NCBI RefSeq assembly: GCF_000801315.1 | Contig: NZ_CP010054.1 | Coordinates: forward strand, 2,542,001 to 2,606,000 | Length of the DNA: 64,000 nt | Reading direction: 5' to 3' | From: Hymenobacter sp. DG25B | GTDB taxonomy: Bacteria; Bacteroidota; Bacteroidia; Cytophagales; Hymenobacteraceae | In this document: positions 44,401 through 52,676 of the stretch, one piece after another | Numbering within the stretch: position 1 is the stretch's first letter | Layout: the number at the start of each line of letters is the position of its first letter | Program-made: the position numbers and the translations under genes | The notes under the pieces: model-generated | What the model was told of the DNA's origin: nothing | What the model saw: the letters and a program-made list of their open reading frames with translations, nothing else | Databases searched by the model: none

Positions 44401-44872
44401 TGATTTTGATGAGCAGGAGCAACTAGGCGAGTGGAACCGCAAGCTGCACTACGGCCTACGCCGCCTGCACCGGGCCACGGAGGTGGAGCGCGTAGCCGGG
44501 CAATTGGCCGCCGAAGGCATCATCAGCACCAAGGAAAAAGCCGAAATGGTGCAGAAGCTGCGTCAGGTAGTAAGCCACCCGCAGTTGGCACCCTATTTCG
44601 GGCCGCAGGTAAGCGTAGAGACGGAGCGGGAAATCCTCATTGGCGGTGTGCGGCGCCGTGACTACAAGCCCGACCGGGTAGTATTTGAAACCGGCGCTGC
44701 AGCTGGGCGCAACGGCACCCGCGTTACCCTTCTCGACTTCAAGATTCCGCCGCCCAAGCCCCAGCACCGGCACCAATTGCAGCAGTATGCACAGCTGTTC
44801 CGGCAGCTGGGCTATGCTGAGGTGCAATGTGTGCTGTATTATTTTGGAACCGAGGAAGTGGTAGTGTTTTAA
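41462..44872 (+). CDS. UvrD/RecB-type helicase-nuclease, AddA-like
   Basis: This is a 1136-residue superfamily 1 helicase fused to a RecB-type nuclease. Walker A AGSGKT is at 12-17, DEFQDTS is motif II (LLIDEFQDTS, about 414-423), AVGDAKQAIYRWRGG follows as motif III/IV, and TTVHKAKGLAY and VAFTRPRQ are motifs V and VI. The C-terminal PD-(D/E)XK nuclease shows YKPDRVVF, LLDFKI and HQLQQYAQLF. It should unwind and degrade DNA ends with the next plus-strand protein. A small minus-strand gene lies between the two. Confidence 0.93.
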   Translation: MPATFQIYSSSAGSGKTYQLTKEYLKLALGSDDPAYFKSILAITFTNDAAGEMKERIIGALRKFAYPEEGKPDRLLAEVTAELAAANQLPRLAQTVAEQEQEVRRRAAATFRLVLYHYADFAVSTIDSFVQRIVTAFTRELGLPASFEVELDTDTVLQSAVAVLLDKVNRDPNSKLLSKALSEYALSRADEGKSWNNLPTELAEFGQFLFNETVHEAVTQLQKLTLQDFRRLHETLRQRRQEIESEVAATAQMALTALHEAGIEPAHLASGEKGIYTHFANWQRWLQDGDTPTATALKTYESGNWASAVGKKAPYAERIAAVQDVLTSTFAELMRLREQYLPHYILLSAMQPYLFHASLLNELNKVVEQISRERNVVLISEFNRRIASIVLTEPVPFLYERLGDRYLHLLIDEFQDTSVLQWNNLLPLVENAVSTGNLSLAVGDAKQAIYRWRGGEMEQILRLHQGQTEILVNRANDPELQELLRERYYTLDSVLEPKALNTNFRSAAEIISFNNAFFEHVSQRHAMLPLVQGIYDAHFGQAVAPLGQLPGHVELLFTQDNAPARRYDARAGHYTEEVLPGHLPEATLDYDESTLYLTLQLVEQAMADGFRAQDVAVLCRTRRGSRLVAKFLKERGYQIISADSLSLEFAEVVNLLVAIFRVLNQPADTLARAEALLLVDKVVRRLAPTPARARHIAGLANAPHVREFYDELRTLGYDVREQETGNLGLYELTERLIGTFGLLGRNAESEYLFRFLDLTLEFSLRQGNNLNNFLTYWDQRKSALSINAPAGRDAITITTVHKAKGLAYGVVIVPYADWSLEPYRGTLLWGRLEEDEKPVPEMPGVAVVGLTKALQRTPLAEQYVEEREKTFLEGLNMLYVAFTRPRQRLYIISKRPDAKKKSEEATSSTDPARSVAELLHQYLVSLGEWDEERPAFILSEGSLTPASSARQKTDSFPLTNLTSVPWEERLRLRRHASTIFDFDEQEQLGEWNRKLHYGLRRLHRATEVERVAGQLAAEGIISTKEKAEMVQKLRQVVSHPQLAPYFGPQVSVETEREILIGGVRRRDYKPDRVVFETGAAAGRNGTRVTLLDFKIPPPKPQHRHQLQQYAQLFRQLGYAEVQCVLYYFGTEEVVVF

Positions 44873-44898
44873 CCAGGTTTACACCCGGCTATTTCCGT

Positions 44899-45096
44899 TT
44901 ACTTATTCAAAAAATCTTTGATTTTCGGCTGAGACATGAGCTTGTAAACAAACAGGATAACACCCGTGATAGTGAGCACCATGCCTGATATTATAAGGAT
45001 ATCAGCCCCAGTCCAAAGCATTATCTTAAAGAGTGACCCAACCACGCTCAGGAACAAGCCTAAAGCAAGACAAAGGATGGCATATTTAGCTTTCAT
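44899..45096 (-). CDS. Small two-helix membrane protein (GldL-like)
   Basis: This 65-residue protein has two hydrophobic helices (about 5-25 and 30-52), and the SLFKIMLWTGADILIISGMVL motif resembles the N-terminal part of gliding motility protein GldL and related short Bacteroidota proteins. It lacks the long cytoplasmic domain of GldL, so a motility function is not supported. It is antisense to the flanking AddA and AddB genes and fills the 343-base gap between them. Confidence 0.75.
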   Translation of the reverse strand: MKAKYAILCLALGLFLSVVGSLFKIMLWTGADILIISGMVLTITGVILFVYKLMSQPKIKDFLNK

Positions 45097-45215
45097 AAAA
45101 TTTGGTTGGGACGAAATATGGAGACTTTTCTAAACGATATGTATTCCGCAAATAAGCACCTTTTTTCTGTGTGACATCCCAAATCTGAAACAGTACCTTT
45201 TCATTACCCTGCCGC

Positions 45216-48206
45216 ATGCCATCTATCTTAGCCAGCCTTAATTCATCTGCTATTTCCACCGGTTCTGCCACCACCTCCTTCCTCGCCCAGGTGGCGCAGG
45301 ACCTTACGGCGCGCTACTCTGCCGAGGAGCTGTCTGATTTGGTGGTGGTGGTGCCCACGCGCCGGGCAGTGGTGTATCTGAAGAACGAGCTGGCCATGAG
45401 CCTGAGCGCGGGTGAGGCGCTGTGGAGCCCCCGCGTGGCGGCCATGGAAGACTACATGGTAGAGCTGGCCGGCGTACAGGTAGAAGAGCCCATTGCCCTG
45501 CAGCTTTTGCTATTCGATATCCTGAAAGGTATTGACCCCAACCTGGACTTCGACCGGTTTGTGGGCTGGGCCGGGCTGCTGCTGGCCGACTTTTCCAACC
45601 TGGACCAGAACCTGGCGCCGCCCCACAAGGTGTTTGAATATCTCACCCAGGCCAAGGCCCTGGAGCGCTGGGACCTGACCAAAACGCCCGAGCCCGATTC
45701 CATTACCGGGCAGTATTTCCGGTTCTGGGACGACCTGGAAAAAGTGTACCAGCGGCTGCAAAAGCAGATGCTGGCCCAGCACCTCGCCTACCCCGGCCTG
45801 GCCTACCGGCTGGCGGTGCAAGGCATGGAAAAGCGTCTGTTGCGCGGCGAAGAACCCGCCCGCCACGTGTTTGTGGGCCTGGGAGCTTTATCGAGGTCGG
45901 AGGAGCGGCTGGTGCGCCTGCTGCTGAAGCACGGCCGCGCCGAAGTGCGCTTCGATGGGGACCCGTTTTACCTGGAAGCCGACTCCCCCAACCGCGCCGG
46001 CCAGTACCTGCGGCGCTACCTCACGCGCTGGGAGCTTTCCCGGGAGGCCTTCGGCGGCAACGTGGAGTGGCTGCGCGGGCTGCCGCGGGCCATGCGTTTT
46101 GTGGGCGTGGCCAATGCCTCTATGCAGGGCAAAGTGGCCGGTCAGCTGCTGGCCGAGTCCCGGCAGCAAAACCCCAATGCCACGGTAGCCGTGGTGCTGC
46201 CCGATGAAACGCTGCTGCTGCCGGTGCTGCACGGCCTTCCGCCGGAGCACGTGCCCAGCTATAACGTCACCATGGGTCTGAGCTTCCAGAGCACGCCGCT
46301 GTTTAATCTGGTGGATCTGCTGTTTGAAGTGCACCTGACCGGTATTCGGGAAGGCGGCGAGGGGCCGGACTACGGGATACCGCGCTACCACCACCTGGCC
46401 GTAACCAAGCTGCTGGCCCACCCCTTCCTGCGGCGCTATCAGCAGTGGCTCGATCATCAGCCCAACGAAAAATACCATGGCCTGCTGGACCGAGTGTGCC
46501 GGCAGATTGTGCAGCGCAACGCTGTGCTGCTGCCCGCCCGCGAGCTACTGGAGCTGGGCCATCATCACCCCATCATTGAAGCCCTTTTCCGCACCTGGAA
46601 CGACTGCGACGATATTATCCGGGCCTGCTACACGCTTATTGATCTGCTGAAGCAGGTGTATGAGGAGCAGCACTCGGCCATTGAGGCGGAATATCTGTAC
46701 CTGTTTTACACCCTGGTGAAGCAGCTGGATTCGGCGTTTGACTGCCGGGAGCAGCGGCTGTCGGTGCGCTCTTTCCGGCGGTTTTTGTATGAACAGATGC
46801 GCACCACGCGCCTGCCCTTCAGCGGGGAGCCCATTGCCGATGTGCAGGTAATGGGTCTGCTGGAAACCCGGGCCCTGGATTTCGACCACATCATCATTCT
46901 CAGCTGCAACGAAAACGTGCTGCCGGCGCCCAAGCGGCATGGCTCCCTGTTTCCGTATGATGTGCTGAAGGAGTTCCGGATGCCAACCTACGCCGACCAC
47001 GAATCGGCTACGGCCTACCACTTCTGGCGCCTGCTGCAGCGCGCCCGCCGCGTAGATCTGGTGCACGTGCTGCCTGGCGCGGAAGGCACACGCACCGGCG
47101 AGCGAAGCCGCTTTCTGCTGCAGATTGAGAATGACTTGCTGCCCCAGAGCCCCAACATGACGCTGGAAAAGCTCACGGCGCTGGTAGAGGCAGACACCGA
47201 AGGCAGCGGCCACCCGAAGCCCCAGGCCCTGCCCCAGCAAACTGCCGGCGACCTAGTGCTGGAAAAGGACGGCGAAATGCTCCAGGCCCTGCGCCATGTG
47301 CTCGATAAAGGCCTCTCCCCTTCGGCTCTAAACCAATACCTGGGCTGCAACCTGCAATTCTATTTTGCACGCATTGCTAAGTTTCAGGAAAACGAAGAAG
47401 TGGAAGAACACCTGGGCGCCGATACCTTTGGTACGGTAGTGCACGAAGCCCTGGAGCACCTGCTCACACCTTTTGTTCAGGAGAACCGCCCGCTGACGGC
47501 CGAGGACCTGCCCGGCCTGCTGAAACAGGCGCCGGCCGCCGTGCAGCAGGCCCTGCGCCAGGAAGAAACCGACCGCCACGCCCGCGCCGACGAAGGCCTG
47601 AACCACGTGCTGGGCCAGGTTGCCACGCAGCTGGTGCGCCGCTACCTGGAAGGCCTGGCCGAGCAGCCCGGCGGCCTGCCGCTGCGCATTCATGCCCTGG
47701 AAGAGCGCCTGCACGCCACCGTATTTGTGCCCCGCCCCGACGGCGAGAAGCTGCCCATGCGCCTTATCGGCTACGCCGACCGCCTGGATGAGCTGCCGGA
47801 TGGTCGCCTGCGCGTTATCGACTATAAAACCGGGATGGTGCAGGCCGCCGAACTGCGCCTGCAAAAGCGCGGCGAAGGCCCTGCCGAAGCAGTGGAGCGG
47901 CTGCTGCATGACTCTACCTCCGCGGCTGATAAAGTGCGGCAGCTGTGGCTGTATCGCTTCATGCTGGAGCAAAACGGCCGCCCCGCCGCCGATGCGGCTA
48001 TTATCTCTCTGCGCAACCTGAGCGCGGGACCCATGTCGGCGGATATGGGCTTTCTGACGGAGGAAGGCATGTCGTTTATGGCGCGCAGCGAGGAACTGCT
48101 GGGGCAGTTGGCAAACCGCATGCTGGATCCGCAGGAGCCCATCCGGAAAACCGATGACCTGGAAAAGTGTCAGTACTGTCCGTACCGGGGTATTTGTGCG
48201 CGGTAA
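45216..48206 (+). CDS. PD-(D/E)XK nuclease protein, AddB-like
   Basis: This 996-residue protein has an AddB-like layout: an inactivated N-terminal helicase-like part (VVVVPTRRAVVYLKNEL, near 45) and a C-terminal RecB-type nuclease with RVIDYKTG (the active-site D and K). LGCNLQFYF before and CQYCPYRGIC at the end provide the four Cys of the 4Fe-4S cluster known for AddB. It pairs with the upstream AddA-like protein to resect double-strand breaks. The N-terminal Walker motif is not evident, as in inactive AddB helicase domains. Confidence 0.92.
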   Translation: MPSILASLNSSAISTGSATTSFLAQVAQDLTARYSAEELSDLVVVVPTRRAVVYLKNELAMSLSAGEALWSPRVAAMEDYMVELAGVQVEEPIALQLLLFDILKGIDPNLDFDRFVGWAGLLLADFSNLDQNLAPPHKVFEYLTQAKALERWDLTKTPEPDSITGQYFRFWDDLEKVYQRLQKQMLAQHLAYPGLAYRLAVQGMEKRLLRGEEPARHVFVGLGALSRSEERLVRLLLKHGRAEVRFDGDPFYLEADSPNRAGQYLRRYLTRWELSREAFGGNVEWLRGLPRAMRFVGVANASMQGKVAGQLLAESRQQNPNATVAVVLPDETLLLPVLHGLPPEHVPSYNVTMGLSFQSTPLFNLVDLLFEVHLTGIREGGEGPDYGIPRYHHLAVTKLLAHPFLRRYQQWLDHQPNEKYHGLLDRVCRQIVQRNAVLLPARELLELGHHHPIIEALFRTWNDCDDIIRACYTLIDLLKQVYEEQHSAIEAEYLYLFYTLVKQLDSAFDCREQRLSVRSFRRFLYEQMRTTRLPFSGEPIADVQVMGLLETRALDFDHIIILSCNENVLPAPKRHGSLFPYDVLKEFRMPTYADHESATAYHFWRLLQRARRVDLVHVLPGAEGTRTGERSRFLLQIENDLLPQSPNMTLEKLTALVEADTEGSGHPKPQALPQQTAGDLVLEKDGEMLQALRHVLDKGLSPSALNQYLGCNLQFYFARIAKFQENEEVEEHLGADTFGTVVHEALEHLLTPFVQENRPLTAEDLPGLLKQAPAAVQQALRQEETDRHARADEGLNHVLGQVATQLVRRYLEGLAEQPGGLPLRIHALEERLHATVFVPRPDGEKLPMRLIGYADRLDELPDGRLRVIDYKTGMVQAAELRLQKRGEGPAEAVERLLHDSTSAADKVRQLWLYRFMLEQNGRPAADAAIISLRNLSAGPMSADMGFLTEEGMSFMARSEELLGQLANRMLDPQEPIRKTDDLEKCQYCPYRGICAR

Positions 48207-48301
48207 GAAATTCAGGCGCAACTCCGGTTTCTGAGTGGGCCTCTGTACCTTGCAGCCTTTCCTTTTTTCACTGACTGAACACGCCTAAGCGCATTTCAAT
48301 A

Positions 48302-48748
48302 ATGAATACTATGATGGACGAATTCATGCAGGCCGCCATTGACGAAGCCCGCCAGGGCCGCAAAGAAGGTGGTATTCCGATTGGCTCGGTTCTGGTGCGC
48401 AATGGCCAGATTGTGGCCCGCGGACACAACAAGCGCGTGCAGGAAAACAACGCCATTAAGCACGGCGAAATGGACTGCCTGAACAACGCCGGCCGCCAGC
48501 ACACCTACCGCGACACTGTAATTTACAGCACCCTGATGCCCTGCTACATGTGCGCCGGCACCATTGTGCAGTTCAAAATTCCCAAGGTAGTGGTGGGCGA
48601 GTCGCGCACGTTTGACGGGGCCCGGGAGTTTATGGAAAGCCACGGCGTGGAAGTGGTGGATCTGGACTTACCGGAGTGCGTGCAGATGATGGAAGAGTTC
48701 ATCGAAGCCGAGCCCGCCCTCTGGAACGAAGACATCATGGAAGAATAA
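48302..48748 (+). CDS. Cytosine deaminase, yeast (FCY1) type
   Basis: This 148-residue zinc deaminase converts cytosine to uracil. The zinc ligands and catalytic Glu are HGE at 54-56 and PCYMC at 80-84. Wider similarity to yeast Fcy1p is visible, including IKHGEMDCLNNAGR, VIYSTLMPCYMC, GTIVQFKIPKVVVGES and the C-terminal NEDIMEE. It is not the bacterial codA type, which has the amidohydrolase fold. It is probably cytosolic. No transporter for cytosine is seen next to it. A hairpin follows the stop. Confidence 0.92.
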   Translation: MNTMMDEFMQAAIDEARQGRKEGGIPIGSVLVRNGQIVARGHNKRVQENNAIKHGEMDCLNNAGRQHTYRDTVIYSTLMPCYMCAGTIVQFKIPKVVVGESRTFDGAREFMESHGVEVVDLDLPECVQMMEEFIEAEPALWNEDIMEE

Positions 48749-48749
48749 A

Positions 48750-48796
48750 AAGAAGGCCAGCGGAGTCACTGCTCTGTTGGCCTTCCGCTTTTTTTC
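48750..48796 (+). terminator. Intrinsic terminator after the cytosine deaminase
   Basis: The stem AAGAAGGCCA / TGGCCTTC with an 18-base loop and a downstream T run follows the stop. Confidence 0.55.
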
Positions 48797-48813
48797 ACCT
48801 TACCCATTTACGC

Positions 48814-49116
48814 ATGAGCGCTCCACTTTCTGCATCGAAGAAATGCCCCCATTGCGGGCACTGGTCGGAGTGGCAGCAGCGCCCCGATGACCGGTGTGTG
48901 CGGTGCGGACAGCTGCTGGACCCCGTGCGCAACCGCAGTGAGCAGGCCCGGGAAAAGCTGGCCCAGGAACCGCTGGCGGGCATCATGCTAATCGAAATAA
49001 AGCCGGAGGATGGGGCGGCATTGCGTTTTTTCAAATACATCATTCGGGGCGGGCAGCTGGCATTTGCCGCCCTGCTGGCCTTTATGCTATGGCTGGTAAC
49101 CGCGCTGGCCGGTTAA
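48814..49116 (+). CDS. Zinc-ribbon membrane protein, hypothetical
   Basis: This 100-residue protein starts MSAPLSASKK and has two CxxC knuckles (C11, C14, C28, C31), a zinc ribbon, then a hydrophobic segment (about 76-98). It is probably a membrane-anchored zinc-binding protein of unknown role. Its 3' end overlaps the next gene by 28 bases in a different frame, so translation of the two is likely coupled. Confidence 0.8.
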   Translation: MSAPLSASKKCPHCGHWSEWQQRPDDRCVRCGQLLDPVRNRSEQAREKLAQEPLAGIMLIEIKPEDGAALRFFKYIIRGGQLAFAALLAFMLWLVTALAG

Positions 49117-49490
49117 GCATACCCGCCGAGCTGCGGCACCCGCTGTTCCTGCTGGGCACGGCGCTGTACCTTTTTGCGTGCATTAACCGCTACTGGCCCT
49201 TCTGGCAGCTGCCCACGTTCGTCAACTCCCATCTGGCCGATCTGGTGGACCTGCCCCTGCAACTCACTTTGCTGCTGTGGTTTATGCGCCGGTGTTATTT
49301 CCGCCAGCCCGCCTTTGTGCTGCCCCTTTCCTGGATTATCAGCACCTGGGTGGTCATAGCTATCTGGTTTGAGCTGCTGATGCCGTATTTCAACTCCCGG
49401 ATGGTAGCTGACCCTTTAGATGTGGTGGCATATACCCTGGGTGGCTTCATATTCTGGCGCTGGATGAACCAACCGGCAAAGACACCTTAG
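49089..49490 (+). CDS. Hypothetical multi-pass membrane protein
   Basis: The function of this 133-residue protein is not recognised. It has about four hydrophobic stretches (near 20-32, 52-64, 78-95 and 112-124), so it is an integral membrane protein. It begins inside the previous reading frame, overlapping by 28 bases, which points to translational coupling. Aromatic residues are abundant. No motif indicates transport or catalysis. Confidence 0.72.
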   Translation: MAGNRAGRLSIPAELRHPLFLLGTALYLFACINRYWPFWQLPTFVNSHLADLVDLPLQLTLLLWFMRRCYFRQPAFVLPLSWIISTWVVIAIWFELLMPYFNSRMVADPLDVVAYTLGGFIFWRWMNQPAKTP

Positions 49491-49593
49491 AAAAAAAGCA
49501 CTGTTTTTGCAGTGGGTTTTATAATTTGTCCGTTATCGTTACAACGGGTATGCGCCTTATGCTACCTGTTCTCCGGAAGTGAATTAATTTCCC

Positions 49594-51372
49594 ATGCCCA
49601 AAAGCATCGTTCATCGACTCCTGGGTCCACTGCTGTTGTGGCGCTTACGCTACATTAACGACCGGGCCTATCTTATTCTGTTGAGCGTGCTGGTGGGAAT
49701 TATGGCTGGTCTGGCCGCCGTACTGCTCAAAAACTCGGTTCATTTTTCGCAGGACCTGATTTTTGCCTGGGTGCCGGAGCAGTACCGCGTGTTTGCGCTG
49801 TCGCTCTACCCCATTATTGGTATTTCGCTCTCGGTGCTATTCACGCGCTATGTGCTGGGCGGCACGCTAAGCCGGGGCATTGGCCCTATTGTGTACAACA
49901 TTGCCCGCCAGAACAGTATTGTGCCGCGCAGCAAGCTGTTTTCGCAAATGGTGACGTCCTTTTTCACCGTCACGTTTGGTGGCTCAGCTGGTCTGGAGGC
50001 GCCTATTTCCGTTACGGGCTCGGCCATTGGCTCTAATGTGGCGCGTGTGCTGCGCGTGGGGAAGCGGGAAAGGCGGCTGCTGGTGGGCTGTGGCGCGGCG
50101 GCCGGCATTGCGGCCATCTTCAACAGCCCCATTGCGGGCGTTTTGTTTGCGGTTGAGGTTATTCTCTCGGAGCTTTCGGCCCCGTTTTTCATTCCTCTGC
50201 TCATTTCCTCGGCCACGGCTACAGTGGTGTCTAAGCTGCTATATGCCGGGCAGCCCTTCGTGCTCATTACCACCAGCTGGCCCGTGGAAGCCATTCCGTT
50301 TTACCTGATGCTGGCCATGTTCACGGCCCTGCTCTCGGTATATATGATACGGGTGTATTTCGCGGCCGAACGGTTTTATGAGCGGTGGCCCGGCGCCTAC
50401 CACAAAATCCTGTTTGGCGGCCTGGCCCTGGGGCTGCTGGTTTTCCTGTTTCCGCCGCTGTACGGCGAGGGCTACAATATTGTGCAGCTGCTGCTGAGCG
50501 GGCAATCCAGCCACTTGGTAGACGGCTCCCTTTTCTCCGTGTACGGCGACGAAAGCGTGGGCCTGGTGCTACTGGTAGCCATTGGCAGTATGCTGCTGAA
50601 AGTGGTGGCCACCACGGTTACGGTAGGCTCGGGCGGCAACGGGGGCATGTTTGGCTCCTCGCTGTTTGTGGGCGCGCTGGCGGGTTTTGTGTATGCCCGC
50701 CTCATTAACCTGAGCGGAATTAATACCGTGCCGGAGGTGCACTTCATTGTGCTGGGCATGGCGGGCATGCTGGCGGGCGTTATTCACGCCCCGCTCACGG
50801 CCATCTTCCTCATTGCGGAAATCACGGGCGGCTATGCACTGTTTGTCCCCCTCATGGCCGTTACTTCTTTTTCTTACCTGATTACCAAGTACTTCGAGCC
50901 CTATTCCGTGTACACCCGCAAGCTGGTGAAGCAGGGAATTTACATGCACGCCGACCGGGACCGGGGCCTGCTGGCCCAGCTGGATCTGCACCACCTCATT
51001 CAGCGGGATTTTGTGAGCGTGCGCCCCGAAACCACATTGGGCGAGCTGGTGGATATTTTCCGGCACGCCACCCGCAACCTGTTTCCGGTGGTGAACAGCG
51101 AAGGCGAGCTGCAGGGCATAGTAACGCTGGATACGGTGCGCGATGCCCTCTTTGATGACGAGCACTACAAAACCACCCTGGTGCGCGACCTGATGATTCA
51201 GCCGCCCGCCATTGTAAACCCCGACGATACCATGCTGGACACCCTGCGCTGCATGGAGCAGGTAGGCGCCTGGGCCCTGCCCGTGGTAGACCGGGGCCGC
51301 TACGTAGGGTTCCTGCTGAAATCAGCTATTCTGGCCGGCTACCGGAAGCAGCTGATTAAGGAAACGGACTAG
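49594..51372 (+). CDS. ClC chloride channel/antiporter with CBS domains
   Basis: This is a 592-residue ClC-family transporter. The selectivity-filter residues are visible in the block FGGSAGLEAPISV (about 130), where the GLEAP Glu stands where the gating Glu of ClC-type antiporters lies, and in GSGGNGGMFGSSLFVG. About ten hydrophobic segments fill residues 25-430. Two CBS domains follow (about 450-592; MIQPPAIVNPDDTMLDTL in the second). Such CBS pairs bind adenine nucleotides in many transporters. It may move chloride or protons with chloride. The cation/proton antiporter gene converges on it. Confidence 0.94.
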   Translation: MPKSIVHRLLGPLLLWRLRYINDRAYLILLSVLVGIMAGLAAVLLKNSVHFSQDLIFAWVPEQYRVFALSLYPIIGISLSVLFTRYVLGGTLSRGIGPIVYNIARQNSIVPRSKLFSQMVTSFFTVTFGGSAGLEAPISVTGSAIGSNVARVLRVGKRERRLLVGCGAAAGIAAIFNSPIAGVLFAVEVILSELSAPFFIPLLISSATATVVSKLLYAGQPFVLITTSWPVEAIPFYLMLAMFTALLSVYMIRVYFAAERFYERWPGAYHKILFGGLALGLLVFLFPPLYGEGYNIVQLLLSGQSSHLVDGSLFSVYGDESVGLVLLVAIGSMLLKVVATTVTVGSGGNGGMFGSSLFVGALAGFVYARLINLSGINTVPEVHFIVLGMAGMLAGVIHAPLTAIFLIAEITGGYALFVPLMAVTSFSYLITKYFEPYSVYTRKLVKQGIYMHADRDRGLLAQLDLHHLIQRDFVSVRPETTLGELVDIFRHATRNLFPVVNSEGELQGIVTLDTVRDALFDDEHYKTTLVRDLMIQPPAIVNPDDTMLDTLRCMEQVGAWALPVVDRGRYVGFLLKSAILAGYRKQLIKETD

Positions 51373-51386
51373 CACCGGAAACTCCA

Positions 51387-52574
51387 TCAATATTCGCCCA
51401 GCTCCGGCTCCCGGCCGGCCAGCAGCAGCCCCACCATCATCATCACGCCAGTAAGCAGAATAACCACAAACAGGATATTCTCGCTGACCTCGCCGATGAG
51501 GTGCTGCTGGGGAATGCTGTAGAACAGCAACACACTAATCAACCCCTTGGGCGCAATAAAAAGCTCCGGCACCATGTCGGTGCGGGCGGCATAGCGCAGG
51601 TAGAAAAACCGGATCAGCGTGAGTATGCCAACAATCAGCAGGCCCTGCACGATAAGGCTTATATTCAGAACATTGGCCAGCGTAATAGAGAAACCGAACA
51701 GCAGGAAAAAGAACGTACGAATCAGGAAGGCAGATTCGGCAGTAATGCTTTTGAGCTGATGTACCTCAGCGGCCAGCCGCTCGGGGTGCACCAATCGGCG
51801 CAGCCAGCCTTTCAGGAAAACATCGGCGTTGTTCACGGCCAGCCCAAACGCCAGCACCAGCACCAACGACGACAGGTGAAACTTCTTGGCCAGCGAATAA
51901 ATCAGAATCAGGAAGGCGAAAACCAGGAAAAACTTGACATGCAGCCGGATGCGGTGCAGCAGAAATGCCAGCGCTACGGTACTCACCACGGAAAGCACCA
52001 GCACGGCCACTACATCCCGTGAGAAGGTGATAACCGAGATGCCCTGCGCGAAATTATCCTGAATGGCAAAGTTGAAAAGCATAATGCCCAGGATATCGGA
52101 GAAGGTGCTTTCGTACACGATAAACTCCTGTTTTTCGCCCGTGAGGTTAGCCACGCTGGGTATAGCAATGGCGCTGCTGATAACGGTGAGCGGTACGGCA
52201 TTGACCAGGCAGCTTTGAAACGAAGCGCCTAAATATGCTTTCAGGACGAGGGCAATGGCCACTGCCTGTACCACCAGCATGAGGGCCGCCGCAAAAAAAG
52301 CCCGCCGAATTAGGGGCGCTTTGCCCGCCTCCAGCTTCAGATCCAGGGCGCCTTCCAGCACAATCATAATCAACCCGATTATCCCGAAGATTTCCAGCAC
52401 CACGGAGGGAATATTCAGGGAGGCATCGAAGTAGTCGGCGGCCTGGCGCAGGGCAATACCCGTGAGCAGCAGCATCAGCACCGAAGGCACCTTGGTGGCC
52501 CGGGCTGCCATATCAAACAGATAGGAGAGAATTACCGCAATACTCAGGTAAATCAGAATAGAATAAGGGCCCAT
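51387..52574 (-). CDS. Cation:proton antiporter (CPA1-like)
   Basis: This is a 395-residue monovalent cation/proton antiporter. About 11 hydrophobic segments are visible. The ion-binding region lies in the centre, with NAVPLTVISSAIAIPSVANL and the FSDILGIMLFN block that carries the conserved Asp of CPA transporters. It would exchange H+ for Na+ or K+ across the inner membrane. No C-terminal RCK domain is seen. The start at 52574 (MGPYSILIYL) follows the membrane pattern; in-frame upstream sequence is unlike transporters. It converges on the ClC gene with 14 bases between stops. Confidence 0.9.
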   Translation of the reverse strand: MGPYSILIYLSIAVILSYLFDMAARATKVPSVLMLLLTGIALRQAADYFDASLNIPSVVLEIFGIIGLIMIVLEGALDLKLEAGKAPLIRRAFFAAALMLVVQAVAIALVLKAYLGASFQSCLVNAVPLTVISSAIAIPSVANLTGEKQEFIVYESTFSDILGIMLFNFAIQDNFAQGISVITFSRDVVAVLVLSVVSTVALAFLLHRIRLHVKFFLVFAFLILIYSLAKKFHLSSLVLVLAFGLAVNNADVFLKGWLRRLVHPERLAAEVHQLKSITAESAFLIRTFFFLLFGFSITLANVLNISLIVQGLLIVGILTLIRFFYLRYAARTDMVPELFIAPKGLISVLLFYSIPQQHLIGEVSENILFVVILLTGVMMMVGLLLAGREPELGEY

Positions 52575-52676
52575 AGGCGAAGTAAAGTTGGGTAGGATGT
52601 ACGCGCCCCGGGCCGGAAAGGAGGAAAAATGCCGCACTTTACTGCCGCCAGGCATTGTATCTTGCTGCCCCGGGTG

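Noticed and set aside
45086..45274. Minus-strand frame of 62 residues between the AddA and AddB genes
   Set aside because: It overlaps the start of the AddB-like gene on the other strand and the start of the small membrane gene on the same strand, with no own promoter seen.
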